This document shows, one piece after another, positions 44,185 to 52,965 of a stretch of DNA of 64,000 nt; positions within the stretch are counted from its first letter, which is position 1, and the number at the start of each line of letters is the position of its first letter. The stretch covers positions 310,001 to 374,000 of the forward strand of contig NZ_CP056047.1 in NCBI RefSeq assembly GCF_021559775.1, given 5' to 3'. Under the pieces are notes generated by a model. It did not search any database. It worked only from the letters and a program-made list of their open reading frames with translations, and was not told the DNA's origin. This DNA comes from Gillisella vitis. Its GTDB lineage: Bacteria > Pseudomonadota > Alphaproteobacteria > Rhizobiales > Rhizobiaceae. A program made the translations under genes and the position numbers.

Positions 44185-44291
44185 ATGTTCGGGTGTTGGC
44201 AGTGTTACTCAGACGACAATCGAATCCGTTTTTCGAAAAGAAAAACGAAATTATCTCCATTGCAATCTGTACCGGACATCTTCTTATTTCT

Positions 44292-44954
44292 TCACCGTTC
44301 ATCCTGTAGGCGCAGAGGACTAAAACTCATCCGGTGAAGGGGGCAGGGACCATGATCGGCGATGGCTTTCTGGTGGACCTTGGTGCCGTAGCCCGCATGG
44401 GCATCAAATCCGTATTGGGGGAAGACCAGGGCGGCGCGCGTCATCATCCGGTCTCGCATGACCTTGGCGACAATCGATGCGGCGGCAATGGAGAGCGATC
44501 TTGCATCGCCTTTGATGACGGCAGTGCCTCCGCAGATTAGGCCTGGGGGAACGTCCCGGCCATCGCAAAGCAGATGGGCGGGGGCGAGTGAAAGCCCGGC
44601 TGCGGCCCGGCGCATGGCGTCGAGGCTGGCTTTGCGAATATCCCGCCGGTCGATATGATCGGAGCCTGAAGAGGCGATAGAGACCGTTGCCGTTGCCAGG
44701 ATCTGAATAAAAAGCGCCTCGCGTTTGGCAGCGGTAAGCTTTTTCGAATCGTTGAGACCATCAGGAATGGCCTCGGGGTCGAGAATGACTGCTGCGGCCA
44801 CCACCGGCCCGGCCAGTGGGCCGCGTCCGGCCTCATCTGTGCCAGCCACTGGCCAGCAACCTTTGGCTCTGAAACTCTCTTCCAGCGAAAAATCCGGCCC
44901 GGTCTGGGGCAGGGTGAAAAGATTGGGCATGTCGGATGGAGAACGTTTTGGCAT
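44292..44954 (-). CDS. rnhB: Ribonuclease HII
   Basis: Removes ribonucleotides and RNA primers from DNA. 220 residues from ATG at 44954 ([13 protein letters not shown]), preceded by GAGG. The frame stays open to 45131, but that part is family 1 repeat sequence. Motif [20 protein letters not shown] carries the Asp-Glu pair; SLDAMRRA and HLLCDGRD hold further acidic catalytic residues; the C-terminus shows [10 protein letters not shown]. Convergent with the F0 operon. Confidence 0.95.
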   Translation of the reverse strand: MPKRSPSDMPNLFTLPQTGPDFSLEESFRAKGCWPVAGTDEAGRGPLAGPVVAAAVILDPEAIPDGLNDSKKLTAAKREALFIQILATATVSIASSGSDHIDRRDIRKASLDAMRRAAAGLSLAPAHLLCDGRDVPPGLICGGTAVIKGDARSLSIAAASIVAKVMRDRMMTRAALVFPQYGFDAHAGYGTKVHQKAIADHGPCPLHRMSFSPLRLQDER

Positions 44955-44994
44955 GCGGCAGACCTCGCACATCATCCGCCTGGCTTGCAAGCCC

Positions 44995-45080
44995 GTTGCA
45001 TACTTCTTGAAACCAGAATCGGCTGAAAGAATTATGCAACAGGCATAAAGAGCTACAGCGTCATGTCTTAGTGTGACAGC
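44995..45080. repeat. Dispersed repeat, family 1, copy E (partly degenerate)
   Basis: GTTGCATA ... TATGCAAC palindrome with inner AACCAGAATCGGCT, then CTACAGCG and a poorly matching second half. It lies immediately upstream of rnhB. Confidence 0.7.
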
Positions 45081-45231
45081 CATGCCTGCCATGGCGACAT
45101 TATTGCATCGGACCGAGATCGTAACAAGCATAGGTAGGGTCAGGCTATGACAACTGCCAATGTTGGAAGAACCTCATGCATCCCTGCTTTGGCGGCCAGT
45201 AATATTATCTCAAATGGACAAGACGGCAGAA

Positions 45232-45411
45232 TACCAACAGCCACTGTTAATGGCTGTTGGTAAAAGGCTTCGGCGTCGCCTTGATGTAGAAGGATCGAAA
45301 GGGGTCGATCCTTCTACCCGAGACGCGACGCCGCGCCGGACAAGCGGTCAAGGAAACCGCTTCCGGCATTTCCGAGGGCCGCCCTTGCGGTAGGCGGTGT
45401 GGCCTCGGAAA
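45232..45411. repeat. Cluster of four consecutive perfect inverted repeats
   Basis: (1) TACCAACAGCCA 45232-45243 / TGGCTGTTGGTA 45251-45262. (2) CGGCGTCGC 45271-45279 / GCGACGCCG 45325-45333 enclosing GTAGAAGGATCG 45286-45297 / CGATCCTTCTAC 45306-45317. (3) GCCGG..AAGCGGT 45335-45348 / ACCGCTTCCGGC 45356-45367. (4) TTTCCGAGG 45369-45377 / CCTCGGAAA 45403-45411. It lies between the 3' end of the radical SAM gene and rnhB. A 102-residue ORF crosses it on the minus strand but is probably not a gene. It may be a dispersed repeat or a structured RNA. Confidence 0.85.
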
Positions 45412-45529
45412 GAGAAGGTTGAAATTTATGTGCGTGGTGCCGGGTTGGATGGATAGTCCGAGGTCCGGGGCGGAGACGCCAAAGCTTTCACTTTCTTGCG
45501 CCCGCGCTGCCAAGCCGAACAATGGTTCG

Positions 45530-46687
45530 TTACAGCAGCGATAGCTGCACACCATTGCCCATAGGCGGGATGAACAGATCGTCGCGCAATTGCATGCTCC
45601 GACGGCCCATGCCGAGACGTTTGGTGGCTATCTCGAAACGGCGGCTGATCTGCCAGGCATAGGGGCCGGTGCCTTTCATCCGCTTGCCGAATTCCGCATC
45701 GTAATCCTTGCCGTCGCGCATTGAGCGCACCAGCGACATGACATGGCGATAGCGGTCAGGATAATGTTGCAGCAGCCAGTCACGAAACAGCGGGCTGACC
45801 TCCAGCGGCAGGCGCAACAGGACATAGCTCGCCTCCGAGGCTCCGGCTGCCTTGGCAGCGTCGAGGATACGCTCAATTTCATGATCATTCAGGGCGGGAA
45901 TGATCGGCGACACCAAGACGCTTGTCGAGATGCCAGCCTCGCTCAGGGCCTTGATCGCCTCCAGCCGACGGCTTGGAGTCGAGGCGCGGGGCTCCATGGT
46001 CCGGGCCAGTTTGCGGTCCAGCGTGGTGACTGAAATACCGACCTTGGCCAGGCCCTTTTCGGCCATATCGGCCAGAATATCGATGTCGCGTAGCACCATT
46101 GCCGACTTGGTGACGATGGCAACCGGATGATTGGCCTCCTTCAAGACCTCAAGCAATTGCCGCATGATCCGCCATTCCCGCTCGATGGGCTGGTAAGGAT
46201 CGGTATTGGTACCGATGGCGATGGTGCGGGGCTTGTAGCCGGGTTTGGAAAGTTCGCGCTCCAACAGCTTCGGCGCATCCGGCTTGGCAAACAGCCGGGC
46301 TTCGAAATCAAGCCCTGGAGACAGGCCCATATAACTGTGGCTCGGCCGGGCAAAACAATAGATGCAACCATGCTCACAGCCGCGATACGGATTGACCGAA
46401 CGATCAAAGGGAATGTCCGGCGAATCATTGCGGGTAATCACCGTCTTTGGCCGCTCCACCTGGACTTCGGTGCGGAAAGGCGGCATGTCTTCGAGACTTG
46501 CCCAGCCATCGTCTTCCAACTGCCGCTCCAGCGTCTCGAAACGCCCGGAGGGATTGAGACCCGCGCCGCGTCCACGCCTGCGTGCGCCATCCACCCGAAG
46601 CCCCGAGGTTACCAGTAGCGCGTCGGCAATATCCGCCGTATTGGCAGGCTGAAAGGCAGCCTGCCTGACATCAGACAGTACGGTCAT
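45530..46687 (-). CDS. PA0069/SplB-like radical SAM protein
   Basis: Radical S-adenosylmethionine enzyme of the family related to spore photoproduct lyase. 385 residues from ATG at 46687, which has AGGAG seven bases upstream; the track-length start at a TTG sits before that site. The 4Fe-4S cluster motif is C104-EHG-C108-IY-C111 in NPYRGCEHGCIYCFARP. IAIGTNTDPYQPIEREW and ILVSPIIPALND-type segments follow the TIM barrel. A LexA-type box lies 60 bases upstream of the start, suggesting SOS induction and a DNA-repair role; the substrate is unproven. Confidence 0.9.
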   Translation of the reverse strand: MTVLSDVRQAAFQPANTADIADALLVTSGLRVDGARRRGRGAGLNPSGRFETLERQLEDDGWASLEDMPPFRTEVQVERPKTVITRNDSPDIPFDRSVNPYRGCEHGCIYCFARPSHSYMGLSPGLDFEARLFAKPDAPKLLERELSKPGYKPRTIAIGTNTDPYQPIEREWRIMRQLLEVLKEANHPVAIVTKSAMVLRDIDILADMAEKGLAKVGISVTTLDRKLARTMEPRASTPSRRLEAIKALSEAGISTSVLVSPIIPALNDHEIERILDAAKAAGASEASYVLLRLPLEVSPLFRDWLLQHYPDRYRHVMSLVRSMRDGKDYDAEFGKRMKGTGPYAWQISRRFEIATKRLGMGRRSMQLRDDLFIPPMGNGVQLSLL

Positions 46688-46746
46688 TTGGAACTCCTGA
46701 CGAGCCAACCGGCCCTTTCATGAGCTCAGATCTAGCGTTAAAATGA

Positions 46747-46761
46747 GAACAATGCAAGAAC
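46747..46761 (-). promoter_or_regulatory. LexA-type SOS box
   Basis: Minus strand GTTCTTGCATTGTTC, that is GTTC-N7-GTTC, the consensus recognised by LexA in alphaproteobacteria. It lies 60 bases upstream of the radical SAM start in an A+T-rich promoter region (46740-46850). Confidence 0.65.
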
Positions 46762-46957
46762 AAAATACCAATCTCGAAAACGTAATCAAGGATTGTATAA
46801 AATAAAAAATACACCAAAAAATATATTAAGTCGTCGCAATGAGAAGTAAAAAACAGCATGTCCTGCTCTATCCACTTGCCGATCTGTCCTCGATCAAATT
46901 CCAGTCAAGCACGGTTCACCCGTGGTAAAGCATGATGCATTGCGGTATGAGTAACGC

Positions 46958-47479
46958 ATGTTGACTGTTATTATCGAATGCCGCGATCAGGAAAGCGAAT
47001 TGGCGCAAACCTTGACCACCCTTGTCGCCGGGGCGGTGCAGGGTATTATTTGTGACGTGGTTGTTCTGGATCATGGGTCCAGCGATGGGACGTCGCGGTT
47101 GGCCGATGCAGCGGGCTGCCGATTTCACATGATCTGGGATTTGCGAGATGTGGTTGCGGCAGCCAGGGGCGAGTGGTTGCTCCTGGTCGAGCCAGGCGCC
47201 CGGCCATCCTCTGGATGGATCGAGGAAGTAGCGGAATATGTGGCACTGAACAGCGCGCCGGCCCGGTTTTCACCCTCACGGCATCATAAGCGTCCATTTT
47301 TTCGGCGCTTCACCCGACGCGGTCCGCCGTTGGAACATGGATTTCTGCTGCGAAAGAGCCAAGCTCAATCCCTGGTCAAGACGGGCATGAAGCTCGCTGA
47401 TCTGGTCGCTGGGCTGAGGGGCAGGGCGCTGTCCAGTGAAATGGTGCCAGCTTGGGCTGTCCGCCAGGCACGGGCTTAA
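46958..47479 (+). CDS. Short family 2 glycosyltransferase-like protein
   Basis: 173 residues. The GT-A start MLTVIIECRDQESELAQTLTTL and VVVLDHGSSDGTSRLADAAGC match the nucleotide-sugar binding half of GT2 enzymes. The acceptor half is short and no clear DxD is seen (LLLVEPGARPSSGW occupies that place), so activity is uncertain. No membrane segment. Divergent from the radical SAM gene and convergent with moaB; the context does not indicate a polysaccharide. Confidence 0.8.
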   Translation: MLTVIIECRDQESELAQTLTTLVAGAVQGIICDVVVLDHGSSDGTSRLADAAGCRFHMIWDLRDVVAAARGEWLLLVEPGARPSSGWIEEVAEYVALNSAPARFSPSRHHKRPFFRRFTRRGPPLEHGFLLRKSQAQSLVKTGMKLADLVAGLRGRALSSEMVPAWAVRQARA

Positions 47480-47556
47480 CATTGCCAGCTTAATTCACTA
47501 TGGCTTAGATAGTGTTGATGGGCCTACTGCCATATTGGCCCAGCCAGTGTTTCGTT

Positions 47557-48105
47557 TTACGCCTTGTCCCGCTTCAGATGCTCGGCCAGCCGCGGCATGA
47601 TTTCCACGAAATTGCAGGGCCGGTAGCGATAGTCCAACTGTTGCGCGAGAATACCATCCCAGCCATCCTTGCAGGCACCGGGAGAGCCGGGTAGGACGAA
47701 AACGAACGTGCCATTGGCAAGCCCGGCTGTGGCGCGCGACTGGATGGTCGAGGTGCCGATTTTATCATAGGAAATTCGGTGAAACACGGCGGAAAATCCG
47801 TCCATCCGCTTGTCGAACAGCGGCTCCACCGCCTCCGGCGTGACATCCCGACCGGTAAAACCGGTGCCACCGGTGGTGATGATCACGTCGACATCCTGCG
47901 ATTGGCTCCAGGCGCGCACTTGGTTGGCGATCCGATCGGCATCGTCGGGGACGATGGCGCGGTCGATGAGCTGATGCCCAGCCGTCTCGATCCGCTCGAC
48001 CAGCACATCGCCAGAGCGGTCGTCGGTCAATGTCCTGCTGTCCGACACCGTCAGAACGGCGAAGCCGAGGGGAATAAAAGCGCGTGTTTCGTCCAGTCCG
48101 GGCAT
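47557..48105 (-). CDS. moaB: Molybdenum cofactor biosynthesis protein MoaB
   Basis: MogA/MoaB-fold protein that adenylylates molybdopterin. 182 residues from ATG at 48105 (MPGLDETRAFIPLGF) preceded by GGAGACC; the frame upstream crosses a repeat. The signature VDVIITTGGTGFTGRDVTPE binds the pterin phosphate, and FVLPGSPGACKDGW is the second conserved loop. No other moa/mog genes are nearby. Downstream of ispE on the same strand across a repeat. Confidence 0.93.
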   Translation of the reverse strand: MPGLDETRAFIPLGFAVLTVSDSRTLTDDRSGDVLVERIETAGHQLIDRAIVPDDADRIANQVRAWSQSQDVDVIITTGGTGFTGRDVTPEAVEPLFDKRMDGFSAVFHRISYDKIGTSTIQSRATAGLANGTFVFVLPGSPGACKDGWDGILAQQLDYRYRPCNFVEIMPRLAEHLKRDKA

Positions 48106-48123
48106 GTGAGGTCTCCGATACAG

Positions 48124-48168
48124 CATGTTTTCCGAAAGCGTGCAGAGGCTTCGGGAAAAGACATGCGA
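48124..48168. repeat. Family 2 type hairpin between ispE and moaB
   Basis: GCATGTTTTCC ... GGAAAAGACATGC hairpin, the same GCATGT/ACATGC theme seen at 24486-24532 and 56698-56743. Confidence 0.6.
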
Positions 48169-48216
48169 AAACACAAGTCTATAGCATGTCAGGTGAATTC
48201 CGAAATACGCGACAGG

Positions 48217-49089
48217 CTATAGGGTCTGGCTCGCCTGAAAATACCAATCCGGCCGCGCCGTGAGAAGCGCTTTTTCAGCGGCAAATGCAGCGTCATAGGT
48301 GGGGTAAAGGCCAAAACAGGTGGCGCCGGAGCCGGACATCCGGGTGACAAGCGCGCTGGTTGCTTCGATCATCCGGGAAAGCTCGGCAATGTGCGGACAC
48401 AAGGTTTCGGCGGCGGGTTGCAGATCATTGCGCAATCGGCGGAGCGTCTCTATCCATGGGTCTTGGTCCATCAGCGTTGGCAGCGGGCCAATCGGTGGAT
48501 TGTCGCGCCTGGTCATCGCCTTGAAGATCGCTGGTGTGGACACCGCCTGCAACGGATTGCCGAGCAGGAGGCCAAAGCGTGGCAAGGCCGGCAGGGGTGT
48601 CAGGGCTTCGCCAATGCCTGTGGCGCGCAAGGATGTGCTTGCAAGGCACATCGGCACATCTGCTCCCAGCTTTAGGGCCAGATCCTCCAGGGCGGCTGGC
48701 TCAAGATGGCTGACCCATAGGCGCTGTAAAGCCCTCAGCGTGGCTGCGGCATCGGCTGAACCGCCACCAATGCCGGACGCAATTGGCAGATTTTTTTGTA
48801 AGGAGAGGGCAACGGGCGGCGCAGGCATGCCCTTGGCCAGAGTGGCTGTTCGCAACAGATCCCGCGCCCGAATAACCAGGTTTCCAGCCGGATTCTCCGA
48901 CTGAAGCTGGCCTGCAAAGCGCCCCGACAGGGTAAATTCATCCTGTCGGGCCGTTTCAACGGTGATCACGTCGCCATGTTCGGCAAATGTCACGAGCGTA
49001 TCGAGAAGGTGGTAGCCATCATCCCGCCTTCCCGTAACATGCAGGGCAAGATTGATCTTTGCCGCTGCAATTTCACGAAATACGGTCAT
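48217..49089 (-). CDS. ispE: 4-diphosphocytidyl-2-C-methyl-D-erythritol kinase
   Basis: GHMP kinase of the MEP isoprenoid pathway. 290 residues from ATG at 49089 (MTVFREIAAAKINLALHV). Conserved parts: AKINLALHVTGRRDDGYH, the ATP loop LPIASGIGGGSADAAATL, and MSGSGATCFGLY near the end. It lies between an exported TPR protein and moaB. The polyprenyl diphosphate synthase at 51.4-52.4 kb uses the same pathway's products. Confidence 0.96.
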   Translation of the reverse strand: MTVFREIAAAKINLALHVTGRRDDGYHLLDTLVTFAEHGDVITVETARQDEFTLSGRFAGQLQSENPAGNLVIRARDLLRTATLAKGMPAPPVALSLQKNLPIASGIGGGSADAAATLRALQRLWVSHLEPAALEDLALKLGADVPMCLASTSLRATGIGEALTPLPALPRFGLLLGNPLQAVSTPAIFKAMTRRDNPPIGPLPTLMDQDPWIETLRRLRNDLQPAAETLCPHIAELSRMIEATSALVTRMSGSGATCFGLYPTYDAAFAAEKALLTARPDWYFQASQTL

Positions 49090-49136
49090 TGGGGTTCCTG
49101 CCTCGCCCTGCTTGAAAACCAAGGTATCGGCGATAC

Positions 49137-50996
49137 TCAGGATTTCTTTTCAGGTTGGTCCGGGGTCTGCGGCGTGGGTGCGGGCGCCGGGGCGACCGGC
49201 GGCGTGGCTTCGGCTGCCCCCGGCCCGGCGGGCAGGTCAGGCAATCCCTTTTCCAGCTTTTCCTGCACCGTGGCGATCAGCTCAGGTTCCGGCTTGAACG
49301 CCAGGACCTGACGCCACTGGAAGGTGGCTTCCAGTTTGCGGCCAACCCGCCAATAGGCGTCGCCCAGATGGTCGTTGATCGTCGCGTCACCGGCCTTCAG
49401 CTGCACTGCGCGCTCCAATTCCTCGACCGCCTCGTCATATCGGCCCAGCCGATAATAGGCCCAGCCGAGCGAATCGACGATATAGCCATCATCAGGTTTC
49501 AGCTCGACGGCTTTCTTGATCATCTCCAGGCCCTCCTGGAGATTGCGGTTCATATCCACCCAGGAATAGCCGAGATAGTTGAGAACCTGTGGCTGCTGGG
49601 GATTAAGCTCCAGCGCCTTGCGGAAGTTTGGCTCGGCCTGGTCCCATTTCTTCAGGCGTTCATAGGCAATGCCGCGCTGGAAAAACACCGGCCACTGGTT
49701 CTTTCCGGGGGCCGAACCAAGAATCTCCGCTGCCTTGTCGTAATTGGCGGCCATTTCGGTGTAGTCCTTGGCATCCGACAGCACGCTGCCATAGGCCAGA
49801 TAGGAGCGGATATCCTGCGGATCGGAGGCGATCAGCGATTTGAGATGGGCCTTGGATTCCTCGACCTTGCCGGTTTCGGCCAGCGCCAGACCCAGCTGCA
49901 TTTCGGAAATCCGCCGCATCGGCGATTCGGCCGGCACCTGCTTGTAGAAGGAAATGGCCAGATCAGTCTGCTTGTTGCCCTCGGCAATGCCACCCAGCAT
50001 GATCAGCGTATCGGCACTGTCGGGATCGAGCGCCCGCGACAATTGCAGATAGAGCGCAACGGTGTCCTGGGTTCCCTGGCGGTTCAGGGCGCCACCGATC
50101 GAAAACAGCACTGAGGCTGCTCCTTCATCGGCGGTGGCCGCCTGCGGCTTGGGAACCTCGCCCTTTTCGATCCGCTCGCGCATCGCCTTGAAGGGCGGAT
50201 AATTGTTCAACACTTCGTCGCCAGCCGCCAGCGCATCGAGCGCTTTCTGCTTGTTGCCGGTCTTGGCTTCCAGCGTCGCCAGGGCCATGACAGCCCGCAG
50301 GAACGTGTCGGGCGCGGTCGCGCCGCCCTCGCGGTCGGTGATAACGCCGCTCAGATAGCTGCGGGCCTTGGTCTCGTCGCCAATGGCGGCAGCCATCACG
50401 CCCGCATTGTAGTTTTTGAAAATGCCGTACCAGTCCGGGCCTTTCATCTTGTCGAGATCGGCAAGGGCTTCCTTGCCACGCCCGGCGCCCATTTTCGCCC
50501 AGGCGGTCAGCAGCGCATTGGTCAACCGGTCGAGATCGTTCGGCCCCTTATAGGCAAGGACTTTTTCCGCCGTGCGGTATTTCTTGCCTTTGATAGCCTC
50601 CAGACCGCGGACAATGGCAGTAATGCGCTCAACGGCCTGATCCTTGCGCAGCTCGTTGGCGTATTTCGCGCCTTCCTCGAAGCGGCCAGCCATCAGCAGC
50701 GACAGCATCAGGCTTTCGCGGATTTCCAGATCCTGCGGTTCGAAACGCAGCGCCTTCTCGTAAAGGGTCACGGCGGTTGTGAAATCGCGGTCGGTATTGG
50801 CCGTGCGGGCCGCCAGATACGCGCCGGACAGAGTATCGACCTCATCAAGATCGAAGCCATCGACCGGCTGTTTTGCCGTTTCTGCCGCCATCGCTACCGG
50901 CGGAGCCAGGAAGGACGGGAGGACGCCCCCGCTGAAGGACACCAGAAGCAGGAGCGCTGTGCCCGAGAGGAAGCGTTTGGCAAAGATCTGCCGCAT
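49137..50996 (-). CDS. Exported tetratricopeptide-repeat protein
   Basis: 619 residues from ATG at 50996 (MRQIFAKRFLSGTALLLLV), with AAAGG eight bases upstream. Signal peptide 1-38 ending near PPVAMAA. The body is a solenoid of TPR-like helices (for example AVTLYEKALRFEPQDLEIRE; AEPNFRKALELNPQQPQVLN; AVEELERAVQLKAGDATIND), and the C-terminal 30 residues are Pro/Ala-rich. Likely a periplasmic or outer-membrane-associated scaffold; partner unknown. Conserved next to ispE in rhizobia. The gap of 47 bases to ispE suggests one transcript. Confidence 0.88.
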   Translation of the reverse strand: MRQIFAKRFLSGTALLLLVSFSGGVLPSFLAPPVAMAAETAKQPVDGFDLDEVDTLSGAYLAARTANTDRDFTTAVTLYEKALRFEPQDLEIRESLMLSLLMAGRFEEGAKYANELRKDQAVERITAIVRGLEAIKGKKYRTAEKVLAYKGPNDLDRLTNALLTAWAKMGAGRGKEALADLDKMKGPDWYGIFKNYNAGVMAAAIGDETKARSYLSGVITDREGGATAPDTFLRAVMALATLEAKTGNKQKALDALAAGDEVLNNYPPFKAMRERIEKGEVPKPQAATADEGAASVLFSIGGALNRQGTQDTVALYLQLSRALDPDSADTLIMLGGIAEGNKQTDLAISFYKQVPAESPMRRISEMQLGLALAETGKVEESKAHLKSLIASDPQDIRSYLAYGSVLSDAKDYTEMAANYDKAAEILGSAPGKNQWPVFFQRGIAYERLKKWDQAEPNFRKALELNPQQPQVLNYLGYSWVDMNRNLQEGLEMIKKAVELKPDDGYIVDSLGWAYYRLGRYDEAVEELERAVQLKAGDATINDHLGDAYWRVGRKLEATFQWRQVLAFKPEPELIATVQEKLEKGLPDLPAGPGAAEATPPVAPAPAPTPQTPDQPEKKS

Positions 50997-51370
50997 GAAG
51001 AAGCCTTTCAACCAAGATCACCGGTCATTCGACCGGATCGGGCAACCAGGGTCACCGGCCATTCTGGCCGGATCGGAAAATTCAACATCAGGCCAGCGAA
51101 TCAGAAGGCTGCGAGGCTCGCTGCCAGCCAGGTCGCTGAGACCGGAACATGATATGTAAGAGCCTTGCCCCCACGTGACCAGTCAATGTGATGGCAACAG
51201 AATGGCTTTTTTGCGTAAGTGACATAAAAACCTCCCGGAACGTGTTAGCGGCAATGGCTCCCGGTTTTCCGGAGGAACGTCGGAGCATTTCAGCGTTTCA
51301 AGAAAACCGGGTGTCTTTGGTGGATGTATTTCCAGATGCCAAACCGCAACATGGTCTGGCTGGAAATGTT
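50997..51370. other. Intergenic region with imperfect tandem repeat
   Basis: Two roughly 33-base units (51016-51048 and 51049-51083) share ATCACCGGTCATTCGACCGG / GTCACCGGCCATTCTGGCCGG-like sequence, each an internal CCGG-type palindrome. Further on CCCGGTTTT (51260-51268) pairs with AAAACCGGG (51303-51311). No gene. Confidence 0.6.
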
Positions 51371-52387
51371 TTAACTGACCCGTTCGATGCAGAAATCGAT
51401 CACGTCCATCAGGGCATCTTTCCAGACGCCGTCAGGCACCGGCGCCAAGGCATCGCGGGCGACGTCGCCATAGTGAATGGCCCGCGCCACTGTATCGGAA
51501 AGACCGTTATATTTGGTAATCAGCCCCATGGCCTTTTCCAGATTGGCATCGTCATGCCTGCCGCCTTCCAGCGCTTCGCGCCAGAAACCCCGCTCGGCCT
51601 CGTTGCCGCGCCGGTAGGCGAGAATGACTGGCAGGGTGATCTTGCCCTCGCGGAAATCGTCACCGGTATTCTTGCCGAGATCGGCGACCTTGCCGCCGTA
51701 ATCCAGGGCATCATCGACCAGCTGGAAGGCCAGGCCCAAATTCATGCCGTAGGATTTGAGCGCGTTGCGCGCGGCCTTGTCCGTTCCCGCCACGATAGGA
51801 CCGACCTCGGCAGCGGCGGCAAACAGCGCCGCCGTCTTGGCACGAATGACCGCCTGATAGTCGTCCTCGGTGGTTTCCATATTCTTGGCGACCGAAAGCT
51901 GAAGCACTTCGCCCTCGGCAATCACCGAGGCTGCCGTTGACAAGACATCCAGCGCTTCCAGCGAGCCGACTTCGACCATCATCCGGAAGGCCTGGCCAAG
52001 CAGGAAATCGCCGACCAACACACTGGCCTGGTTGCCCCAGATCATCCGGGCGGTGGATTTGCCGCGCCTGAGGTCGCTCTCATCCACCACGTCGTCGTGC
52101 AGCAGCGTGGCAGTGTGCATGAATTCGACGCTGGTGGCGAGCTTGATATGGCCTTCGCCTTCATAGCCGAACATCGCGGCGGAGGCCAGCGTCAGCATCG
52201 GGCGCAGGCGCTTGCCACCAGAGGAAATCAGGTGATTGGCGACTTCCGGGATCATCTGGACATCGGAGCCTGCCTTGGACAGGATCAGTTGATTGACCCG
52301 CTCCATGCCGTTGCGGGTCAGGTCCACCAGGGGTTGCACCGAGGCCTGTTTGTTTTTCTTGTCACCAAGCGGTATCACTGCGCCCAA
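51371..52387 (-). CDS. ispB: Polyprenyl (octa/decaprenyl) diphosphate synthase
   Basis: Trans-prenyltransferase that builds the ubiquinone side chain. 338 residues from TTG at 52387 (MGAVIPLGDKK), supported by AGGAG eight bases upstream. First Asp-rich motif DDVVD at 98-102 (LLHDDVVDESDLRRG), second in QLVDDALDYGG, and the diphosphate-binding GGKRLRP at 57-63. The chain length (C40 or C50) cannot be settled; Rhizobiaceae make ubiquinone-10. Divergent from DUF2007. Confidence 0.93.
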   Translation of the reverse strand: MGAVIPLGDKKNKQASVQPLVDLTRNGMERVNQLILSKAGSDVQMIPEVANHLISSGGKRLRPMLTLASAAMFGYEGEGHIKLATSVEFMHTATLLHDDVVDESDLRRGKSTARMIWGNQASVLVGDFLLGQAFRMMVEVGSLEALDVLSTAASVIAEGEVLQLSVAKNMETTEDDYQAVIRAKTAALFAAAAEVGPIVAGTDKAARNALKSYGMNLGLAFQLVDDALDYGGKVADLGKNTGDDFREGKITLPVILAYRRGNEAERGFWREALEGGRHDDANLEKAMGLITKYNGLSDTVARAIHYGDVARDALAPVPDGVWKDALMDVIDFCIERVS

Positions 52388-52713
52388 CTGTCCGGACTCC
52401 TGTTTATTCCTGTATCAGGACTGCGATAGCGTGTGGATTAACACACCACAAGACCGCGTTGGCCCCTTATATCCAAGGCTCAATGTCATCTCAATCCCAA
52501 CCGGGCCTAGCCCAACCGGATTTGGCCTAACCGGATCGGGCAATTGTCGTCGCTTCGACCCAACTTACGGTTTTTTTGCCTGACTGTCGCGTCATCAAGC
52601 GGTGTTTGCGCGAAAATTCGAGACATAATGCTCAAACAAACATAAAAAGCCGTTGGCGACCCGGCAAGAGCGGAATTTCTCTATCCCGCAGATTTGATAG
52701 GACTCATCATCGC
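52388..52713. other. Divergent intergenic region (ispB / DUF2007)
   Basis: Promoter region. It contains three spaced AACCGG units between 52498 and 52535 (AACCGGGCCTAG, AACCGGATTTGG, AACCGGATCGGG), an irregular short repeat. An open frame runs from 52576 into DUF2007 without a ribosome site. Confidence 0.5.
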
Positions 52714-52944
52714 ATGCATGAACTCATTCGCACCAATGACGCCGTTTTACTGTCCTTTGCCCAGAGCCTGATGAAGGATGCCGGTATCGAGAGCCTGATT
52801 GCCGACCAGTCGATGAGCATTCTGGAAGGATCGCTCGGGCTTTTGCCACGCCGTTTCCTGGTCGAGCCGGGCCGGGCAGAGGAAGCGCGGCGCATCCTGA
52901 TCGATGCCGGTCTTGGCGCAGAATTGCGCGACGGCACGGCATAA
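52714..52944 (+). CDS. DUF2007 small protein
   Basis: 76 residues from ATG at 52714 (MHELIRTNDAVLLSFAQSL). Matches the DUF2007 pattern of a short ferredoxin-like fold (DAGIESLIADQSMSILEGS, RRFLVEPGRAEEARRIL) proposed to act as a signal-transducing or regulatory module; no catalytic residues. 21 bases before a methyltransferase gene and probably co-transcribed. Confidence 0.85.
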   Translation: MHELIRTNDAVLLSFAQSLMKDAGIESLIADQSMSILEGSLGLLPRRFLVEPGRAEEARRILIDAGLGAELRDGTA

Positions 52945-52965
52945 GCGAGATCGGGACAGAAGCCC

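Noticed and set aside
45247..45555. 102-residue minus-strand open frame in the hairpin cluster
   Set aside because: Its sequence is the translation of perfect inverted repeats and it overlaps the end of the radical SAM gene; more likely repeat DNA than protein.
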